Source of the DNA: Plantibacter flavus | GTDB taxonomy: Bacteria > Actinomycetota > Actinomycetes > Actinomycetales > Microbacteriaceae | DNA: 64,000 bases | Direction: 5' to 3' | Assembly: GCF_002024505.1 (NCBI RefSeq) | Contig: NZ_CP019402.1 | Coordinates: 2,914,001 to 2,978,000, forward strand | In this document: piece by piece, positions 58,619-64,000 of the stretch | Numbering within the stretch: the stretch's first letter is position 1 | How the letters are laid out: each line of letters begins with the position of its first letter | Notes under the pieces: model-generated | The model's input: only the letters and a program-made list of their open reading frames with translations | What the model was told of the DNA's origin: nothing | Database searches by the model: none | Made by a program: the position numbers and the translations under genes

Positions 58619-58634
58619 TCGAACATACGTTCGA
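58619..58634. promoter_or_regulatory. LexA-type SOS box
   Basis: TCGAACATACGTTCGA: perfect GAAC-N4-GTTC Cheo-box dyad with flanking TC/GA, as in actinobacterial and Bacillus LexA sites. It lies 3 bp upstream of the small gene's ATG. Confidence 0.75.
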
Positions 58635-58676
58635 ATGTCGCGTGAGGCAAGTCGATACTCGAGCTGCTTAACTTTG

Positions 58677-58735
58677 CTTAACCGCTTGACCACCTTCACT
58701 GTGCCTCGCTACGGTAACTGCGTAACCGATTAACC
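58677..58735 (+). promoter_or_regulatory. Promoter and paired LacI operators of the GH32-ABC operon
   Basis: -35 TTGACC (58686-58691), 18-bp spacer, -10 TACGGT (58710-58715). CTTAACCGCTTGACC (58677-58691) covers the -35 and CGTAACCGATTAACC (58721-58735) covers the start point; the two match at 12 of 15 bases and have the central CG of LacI sites. Likely read by the LacI encoded at 63548. Confidence 0.6.
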
Positions 58736-58754
58736 ACTCACTGCAGAGGACGTC

Positions 58755-60245
58755 ATGAACCAACGAGGGTTCCACCAGCCGAACGGCGCATGGGTCGGAG
58801 ACGTCATCCCCTGGCAGGAGGACGGTGTCTTCCACCTCTTCTACCTGCACGAATCGCGTCGCGTTCCCAAGATCGGCATGCCGTGGCATCGCGTGACCAC
58901 CCGGAACCTCGTCGACTTCGACGAGCTCGGTGAGGCACTGCCGTCGGGCGGACCGTCCGCGCCGGACTTCAACGTCTACACGGGCAGCGTCATCCTGGAC
59001 CCCGATGGGATCCACCACGTCTTCTACACGGGACAGCACCCGGAGCGCCGCGGTGCCGACGGTCTGGCGCTGCAACTCGTCATGCACGCCGTCAGCACCG
59101 ACGGCATGCGCACCTGGGAGCGCCGGGAGGCCGACACCTTCGGCGCCACCGCAGGATATGAGACCGCCGACTGGCGGGATCCCTTCGTCTTCTGGGACGA
59201 GGACGCGGCCGTCTGGCGGATGCTCATCACCGCCCGACACGCACACGGCCCGGAACGGCGTCGCGGCGTCATCGCCCAGTGCACCTCCACCGACCTCTCG
59301 ACCTGGGAACCCGTCGAGCCGTTCTGGGACCCGCGCCGCTACATCGCCCACGAGTGCCCCGAGGTCTTCCAGTGGGGCGACTGGTGGTACCTCGTGTCCT
59401 CCGAGTTCAGCGAGTCGTTCACAACGCGCTACCGGATGTCGCGCACCCTGCACGGTCCCTGGCTCGTCCCCGAGCACGACACGCTCGACGGACGCGCCTA
59501 CTACGCGGCGAAGTCCGCCGCCCGCGACGGACGCCGGTTCTTCTTCGGCTGGATCGCCTCGCGTGAGGGAGCCCACGACGCGGGCGCCTGGCAGTGGGCC
59601 GGCACCATGTCGGTCCTCGAAGCGGAGCAGCGTGCCGACGGCACCCTGGCCTTCCATCCGCCCACCGAACTCCGCGACACCTTCGCGCCCGCCGACGAGC
59701 CGACGGACACCGTCGTCACCTCGGGCACGGTCCTGAGCGCCCCCGACGGGTACGCCGACGCCCTGTCGGCCGTGGACGCACCGAGTTCCTTCCGGCTGGT
59801 CGCCCGGTTCGACATCGCCCCCGGCACGACCGAGTGCGGTGTCCTCCTCCGCGCGAGCGATGACGGCGACGAGGGCTACGTCCTGCGCCTGGAGCCGAAG
59901 CGCGACCGCCTCGTGTTCGACCGCTGGCCCCGCTCCAGCACCGGCACGGAGCAGTGGCAGATCTCGGGCGACGTCCCGTTCGTCGTCGAACTCGAACGCC
60001 CCTGCCACCTCGCCCCCGGCTTGCACGAGCTCGAGGTGATCGTCGACGGCGACCTCTGCGTCGCGACCGTCGACGACGCGGTCGTCCTCAGCACGCGCCT
60101 CTACGACCGACCGGCTGGTCGCGTCGGCGTCTTCGTCGGTGAGGGGACCGTCACCGTCGAGGCGTGCACGCTCCTCGAGCGCGACGGCGGCGACTCCGAC
60201 GACGACCCCACCTCACACCGACTGCTGACCAGCACCACGTCCTGA
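58755..60245 (+). CDS. GH32-family glycosidase (fructosidase-like, divergent active site)
   Basis: 496 residues, no signal peptide. Five-bladed propeller in the first ~310 residues, with the transition-state stabiliser RDP (141-143, DWRDPFVFW) and acid/base EC (200-201, AHECPEVFQ), then a C-terminal beta-sandwich (SFRLVARFDIAP). The usual WMNDPNG nucleophile motif is replaced by PNGAWVGD, so Asp16 is the probable nucleophile. Cytoplasmic location and a downstream importer suggest it splits an imported fructosyl or other beta-linked oligosaccharide. Confidence 0.83.
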   Translation: MNQRGFHQPNGAWVGDVIPWQEDGVFHLFYLHESRRVPKIGMPWHRVTTRNLVDFDELGEALPSGGPSAPDFNVYTGSVILDPDGIHHVFYTGQHPERRGADGLALQLVMHAVSTDGMRTWERREADTFGATAGYETADWRDPFVFWDEDAAVWRMLITARHAHGPERRRGVIAQCTSTDLSTWEPVEPFWDPRRYIAHECPEVFQWGDWWYLVSSEFSESFTTRYRMSRTLHGPWLVPEHDTLDGRAYYAAKSAARDGRRFFFGWIASREGAHDAGAWQWAGTMSVLEAEQRADGTLAFHPPTELRDTFAPADEPTDTVVTSGTVLSAPDGYADALSAVDAPSSFRLVARFDIAPGTTECGVLLRASDDGDEGYVLRLEPKRDRLVFDRWPRSSTGTEQWQISGDVPFVVELERPCHLAPGLHELEVIVDGDLCVATVDDAVVLSTRLYDRPAGRVGVFVGEGTVTVEACTLLERDGGDSDDDPTSHRLLTSTTS

Positions 60246-60326
60246 TCCCGACACCACGCTCCGCCCGCCTGCACCACCACCCGCACACCCGCACCCACCT
60301 GTGATCGATCAACGGAGATTCCGACC

Positions 60327-61688
60327 ATGCCAACCACCGCACGCCCCCGCACCATGCGCCCCACCCGCAGCACCGCCTTCGTGGCCCTCGTCGCCGCTGC
60401 AGCACTCGCCCTCTCCGGCTGCGCCGGCGGATCGAGCGCCACGGACCCGACCGACGTCGATCCGAAGGGCGACATCGTCCCCCGCGAGATCTCGTGGCTG
60501 CTCTCCCGCCCGGCCGACGGCGGGGTGATCACCGCGATGGAGCAGATCGCCGACGAGTACGCGAAGGACCACCCCGGCTTCTCGCTGAACCTCATCACGA
60601 CCCCCGACCGCCCGTCCTACATCCAGAAGTACGAGACCCTGGCGGCCGCGAACAAGCTCCCCGAGCTCTTCGACACCGACGCGACCCCGTTCGCGCAGAA
60701 GCTCGCGAAGCAGGGCCGCATGGTCGACGTCGACCTGCTCCTCGAGGACCTCGGTCTCGCCGACTCCTACCGCGAGGCTGCGCTCAACTACCAGCGGTTC
60801 GACGACGGCTCGCTCTACATGGTGCCGTTCGAGTTCCAGCTGGAGTTCTTCTGGTACAACCGCTCCCTGCTCGAGGACGCCGGTGTCACCGTCCCGGCCA
60901 CGCTCGACGACTTCCCCGCCATGTGCAAGGCGCTCCGCGCCAAGGGCGTCACCCCGATCGCGCTCGACGGCCAGGACCAGTGGCCGCTCGAACGCTACAT
61001 GGCCTACTACCCGTTCCGGATGGCGGGTCCCGAGTACATCCAGGACCTGAAGGCCGGGAAGGCCTCCTTCTCCGACCCGGCCGGGAAGGCCGCGGCCGAG
61101 TGGCTGTACGACCTCGGGCAGGCCGGCTGCTTCCAGGAGGGCTTCTCCTCGACCGGTTACGCGGACGCGCAGGCGCTCTTCACCTCGGGCAAGGCCGCGG
61201 TCTACAACATCGGCACGTGGGAGCTCTCGAACCTCGCGACGGATGCGCTCGACCCCGGCGTCCGTGACGCGGTCGGCACCTTCACGCTGCCGACCATCGA
61301 CGGCGCCGTCACCGCCGACAACGAGTACGTCACCCCGTCCGGCATCGGCATGGCGGTGAACGCGAAGACGTACGACCCGCTCGTCCGCGACTTCCTCGCG
61401 TTCGCCCTCGAGCGCTACCCGGAGCTCTACGCGGCGACTGGCGCGCTGTCGCCGACGACCTCCGCGCAGACCACCGTCCCCGCGAACGCGACCGAGCTGT
61501 ACGCCAGCTCCGTGGCGCAGGCCGACGGCGTCGGACCGGCGATCGCGATGCCCTGGGACACCCAGCTCGACCCGGCCACGAACACCCGACTCCAGCAGGA
61601 GCTGACCCTGCTCGTGCAGGGTGACATCACGCCGGACGAGTTCATCGCGACGATGGACGCGACCCTCACGGAGAACGTCGATGACTGA
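60327..61688 (+). CDS. CUT1 sugar ABC transporter substrate-binding lipoprotein
   Basis: 453 residues. Signal peptide with lipobox LALSGC (Cys32). Family 1 extracellular solute-binding fold: REISWLLSRPADGG, YETLAAANKLPELF, VPFEFQLEFFWYNRSLLEDA and VYNIGTWELSN. Binds di- or oligosaccharides. Its stop overlaps the first permease by 8 bp. The 81-bp gap to the GH32 gene contains GGAGA before the ATG. Sugar unknown but probably the GH32 substrate. Confidence 0.93.
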   Translation: MPTTARPRTMRPTRSTAFVALVAAAALALSGCAGGSSATDPTDVDPKGDIVPREISWLLSRPADGGVITAMEQIADEYAKDHPGFSLNLITTPDRPSYIQKYETLAAANKLPELFDTDATPFAQKLAKQGRMVDVDLLLEDLGLADSYREAALNYQRFDDGSLYMVPFEFQLEFFWYNRSLLEDAGVTVPATLDDFPAMCKALRAKGVTPIALDGQDQWPLERYMAYYPFRMAGPEYIQDLKAGKASFSDPAGKAAAEWLYDLGQAGCFQEGFSSTGYADAQALFTSGKAAVYNIGTWELSNLATDALDPGVRDAVGTFTLPTIDGAVTADNEYVTPSGIGMAVNAKTYDPLVRDFLAFALERYPELYAATGALSPTTSAQTTVPANATELYASSVAQADGVGPAIAMPWDTQLDPATNTRLQQELTLLVQGDITPDEFIATMDATLTENVDD

Positions 61689-62640
61689 GCTCACCCAGAC
61701 CGCGGTGGGCGCGGCACCGGCCCGCCCACCACGGCGGCGGAAGCCGATGTCCACCTCGATGCTGCCCCGCCGGTCGACGCTGTCGGTGCTCGTGTTCCTC
61801 GTGCCGCCGCTCCTCCTCTACGGTGTGGCGGTGCTCCTGCCGATCGTGCAGTCGCTGTTCCTCAGCCTCTTCTCGTGGGACGGCATCACGGACATGGCGT
61901 TCGTCGGACTCGACAACTACGTCAAGATGCTCACCCGGGACGACGTGTTCTGGACCTCCTTCGGCAACGCCCTCGGCTACCTTGCGATCTGCCTGGTGCT
62001 CCAGCTCGGCGGCGCGCTCCTCGTCGCCGGACTGCTCACCGCCCTCCCCCGGGCCCGCGAGCTCGTCAAGACGCTGTACCTCCTGCCCGCCGTCATCTCG
62101 ACGGTCGCGATCGCCATCCTGTTCCAGCGGCTGTACGCGCTCGAACCGGTCGGGCTGATCAACCAGCTGCTCGCGTGGGTCGGACTCGGCGACCTCCAGA
62201 CGGCCTGGCTGTCGAACGTGCAGACCGTCCTCGCCGCGGTGTCGATCCCGGAGGGCTGGCGGTTCACCGGCCTGTACATGCTCATCATCTACGCCGCCCT
62301 CATGGCCGTGCCCCGCGACCTCGAGGAGGCCGCCCGGCTGGACGGCGCCTCCTGGTGGCAGATCTTCTGGCGGATCCGCTTCCCGTACATCCGGCCGGTG
62401 TGGATCACGACGACGGTCATGGCGACCACCTTCGCCCTCCGCGGCTTCGACATCCCCTACCTGCTGACGAACGGCGGGCCCGGTCAGTCGTCCGAGCTGC
62501 TGACCACCTACATGTACAAGACGGCGTTCGTCCACACGGATTACGGCTACGCCAGCGCGATCTCCATGTTCATCGTCGTCGAGTGTCTCGTCGCCGTCGG
62601 CCTCATCTTCCTGCTGCTCCGACGGAAGGACAAGTCATGA
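61681..62640 (+). CDS. CUT1 sugar ABC permease (MalF/UgpA type)
   Basis: 319 residues, six helices. Inner-membrane permease with the EAA loop EEAARLDGASWWQIFWRI just before RFPYIRPV. N-terminal basic segment ARPPRRRKP. ATG overlaps the binding-protein stop by 8 bp; stop overlaps the next permease by 4 bp. Forms a heterodimer with the next permease. Confidence 0.93.
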   Translation: MTELTQTAVGAAPARPPRRRKPMSTSMLPRRSTLSVLVFLVPPLLLYGVAVLLPIVQSLFLSLFSWDGITDMAFVGLDNYVKMLTRDDVFWTSFGNALGYLAICLVLQLGGALLVAGLLTALPRARELVKTLYLLPAVISTVAIAILFQRLYALEPVGLINQLLAWVGLGDLQTAWLSNVQTVLAAVSIPEGWRFTGLYMLIIYAALMAVPRDLEEAARLDGASWWQIFWRIRFPYIRPVWITTTVMATTFALRGFDIPYLLTNGGPGQSSELLTTYMYKTAFVHTDYGYASAISMFIVVECLVAVGLIFLLLRRKDKS

Positions 62641-63551
62641 CCGCCACCCTCCCCGCCCGGCCGACCGAACACGTCGCGCCCCCGGCGGCGTCGACACCGA
62701 AGCGGAAGCCCCGGCACACCCCGCGCGTGCGGGTGCAGCGGACGATCCTCACCGGGACCGTCGTCGCGATCGTGCTCGTCCAGGTCTACCCGCTCGTCTG
62801 GTTGCTGGTCACGAGCTTCCGGACGGCGGCCGACTTCGCCGGTGGCAACCCCTTCGCGCTGCCGTCCGAGTGGACGCTCGACAACTACGCCAGAGCGTTC
62901 TCGACCGGCAACCTCGGGCTGAACATCGTCAACAGCCTGATCGTCACCCTCGGGTCGAGTGCCCTGATCGTCATCGCCGGCATGATGGCGGCGTACGCGC
63001 TCCAGGTCCTCGGGTTCCGGTTCAGCGGGCTCGTCCGTGGTCTGTTCCTCCTCGGCATCATCGTGCCCGTGCAGATCGCGCTCGTCCCCCTGTTCATCGA
63101 CTACTCGCAGGTCGGTCTGCTCGACACCCACCTGTCGATGATCATCCCGCTGGCGGCGTTCGCACTGCCGATGGCCGTGTACCTGTTCTCGTCGTTCTAC
63201 GAGTACATCCCGAGGGAGATGTACGAGGCCGCGTCGCTCGACGGGGCGGGTCCGTACCGGATCTTCGGCCAGATCACGTTCCCGCTCTCGGTCAACACGA
63301 TCATCACCGTCGTGCTCGTCAACAGCATCTTCATCTGGAACGACTTCATCTTCGCGAACACCTTCGTGCTCTCCGACGGATTGAAGACCATCCCGCTCGG
63401 CCTGCAGAACTACATCGGGGCGATGGGGAACACTGATTGGACGGCGACGTTCGCCGCCGTCTGCGTCACGGTCACACCGCTGCTGTTGGTGTTCCTCGTG
63501 TTGAACAAAGCGATGATCAGCGGCCTCGAGAGCGGAGCGACCAAGGGATGA
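62637..63551 (+). CDS. CUT1 sugar ABC permease (MalG/UgpE type)
   Basis: 304 residues, six helices. EAA loop MYEAASLDGAGPYRIFGQIT. N-terminal 35 residues hydrophilic and basic. Typical MalG C-terminus (LLLVFLVLNKAMISGLESGA). No ATPase gene follows: the next gene is a LacI regulator, so a shared MsmK/UgpC-type ATPase is expected to energise it, as is common for CUT1 systems in Gram-positives. Confidence 0.93.
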   Translation: MTATLPARPTEHVAPPAASTPKRKPRHTPRVRVQRTILTGTVVAIVLVQVYPLVWLLVTSFRTAADFAGGNPFALPSEWTLDNYARAFSTGNLGLNIVNSLIVTLGSSALIVIAGMMAAYALQVLGFRFSGLVRGLFLLGIIVPVQIALVPLFIDYSQVGLLDTHLSMIIPLAAFALPMAVYLFSSFYEYIPREMYEAASLDGAGPYRIFGQITFPLSVNTIITVVLVNSIFIWNDFIFANTFVLSDGLKTIPLGLQNYIGAMGNTDWTATFAAVCVTVTPLLLVFLVLNKAMISGLESGATKG

Positions 63552-64000
63552 GCAGCACCGACCAGCCGAAGCCCGGCGCGGACCACCCGAAGAACACCTC
63601 GGGCATCACGATGCGCGACGTCGCGAAGGCCGCCGGCGTCTCCGTGGCGACCGTCTCGCACGTCGTCAACGACAAGCCGGGGTCGCGGATCGGCGAGGAC
63701 GCCAAACGTCGGGTGCACGAGGCGGTGGCGGAGCTCGGCTACCGGCCGAACGCCCTCGCGAAGACGCTGTCCCAGGGGCACTCCCGGTTCATCGGCCTCG
63801 TCGCCGACGCGATCGCGACGACCCCGTTCGCCGGCCAGATCATCCACGGCGCCCAGGACGAGGCGTGGCGCCACGGCTACGTCCTGCTCGTCGCCAACAC
63901 CGACGGCAACACGGCCGCCGAGGAGGAGGCGATCGCGATGATGCTCGAGCACCAGGTCCGCGGGATTCTGTACTCCACCTGGTTCCACCATGAGATCACC
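63548..64000 (+). CDS. LacI-family regulator, 3' end cut by window edge
   Basis: First 151 residues: a 20-residue hydrophilic extension, then HTH MRDVAKAAGVSVATVSHVVN and start of the effector domain (RFIGLVADAIATTPFAGQII). ATGA overlap with the permease stop. Last visible gene of the GH32-ABC operon, so probably its repressor acting at the TAACCG-type sites near 58677-58735. Confidence 0.92.
   Translation, partial: MSSTDQPKPGADHPKNTSGITMRDVAKAAGVSVATVSHVVNDKPGSRIGEDAKRRVHEAVAELGYRPNALAKTLSQGHSRFIGLVADAIATTPFAGQIIHGAQDEAWRHGYVLLVANTDGNTAAEEEAIAMMLEHQVRGILYSTWFHHEIT

Noticed and set aside
1..64000. tRNA, rRNA, riboswitch, integrase or transposase.
   Set aside because: No cloverleaf, rRNA core, known riboswitch core or recombinase motif was recognised on either strand by eye.

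Overview
The window is about 70% G+C and reads as a chromosomal segment of a high-GC Gram-positive actinobacterium. The best fit is Microbacteriaceae, from gene content (LCP protein, DUF222/HNH endonuclease, actinobacterial-type TatA/TatB, a DtxR/IdeR-like iron box, an actinobacterial LexA box) and from scattered CCCTGAGCCTGTCGAAGGG-type interspersed repeats. The family-level assignment is inference. There are about 66 protein genes, no tRNA or rRNA, no CRISPR array and no recognisable insertion sequence.

Layout. 1-5.4 kb holds general genes: a nicotinamidase cut by the window edge, a small membrane protein, a GH114-type lipoprotein, a LysR regulator, an LCP protein and a CPBP protease. 5.4-40.2 kb is a dense sugar and polyol catabolic region. 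It carries seven sugar-type kinases, four unrelated aldolase families, four SDRs, a mannitol-type dehydrogenase, a Gfo/Idh oxidoreductase, a ManA-like isomerase, a FrcABC-like ABC importer, four LacI and two DeoR regulators and a GH3 glycosidase. 40.3-42.0 kb is a MerR/MFS efflux pair. 42.0-45.9 kb is an iron-siderophore locus with a DtxR-type box but no ATPase gene. 46-54.7 kb holds small conserved genes, a MocR/EamA/PaiB group, a TetR/EamA pair, an SDR and a homocysteine methyltransferase. 54.9-58.2 kb has an MHS transporter and a minus-strand run of Tat cargo, tatA and tatB. 58.3-64 kb has a small gene under a LexA box and then a GH32/CUT1 ABC/LacI operon that runs off the window.

How it fits together. 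Operators tie the catabolic region into regulons. Two paralogous LacI proteins (5424-6413 and 31345-32328) share nearly the same recognition region. ATGTCAyCGrTGACAT-like operator pairs occur upstream of both of their operons, each pair 34 bp centre to centre. A third LacI (23537-24598) is associated with GACAACGTTGTC palindromes in front of its own operon (LacI, ManA-like, ABC importer), at the divergent kinase-HAD fusion, and 10 kb away between a DhnA-type aldolase/oxidoreductase pair and a PfkB kinase. A six-gene operon (17456 to 11024) has a 4-bp overlap at every junction and combines two FGGY kinases, a PfkB kinase, a DeoR regulator, a zinc aldolase and an SDR, with no sugar isomerase. 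Substrates cannot be fixed from sequence alone.

The most unusual non-coding signals are a perfect 23-bp inverted repeat inside the 3' end of the MocR gene, a 40-codon leader frame with a strong ribosome binding site that ends on the start codon of a LacI gene, and an operator geometry repeated at two distant promoters.
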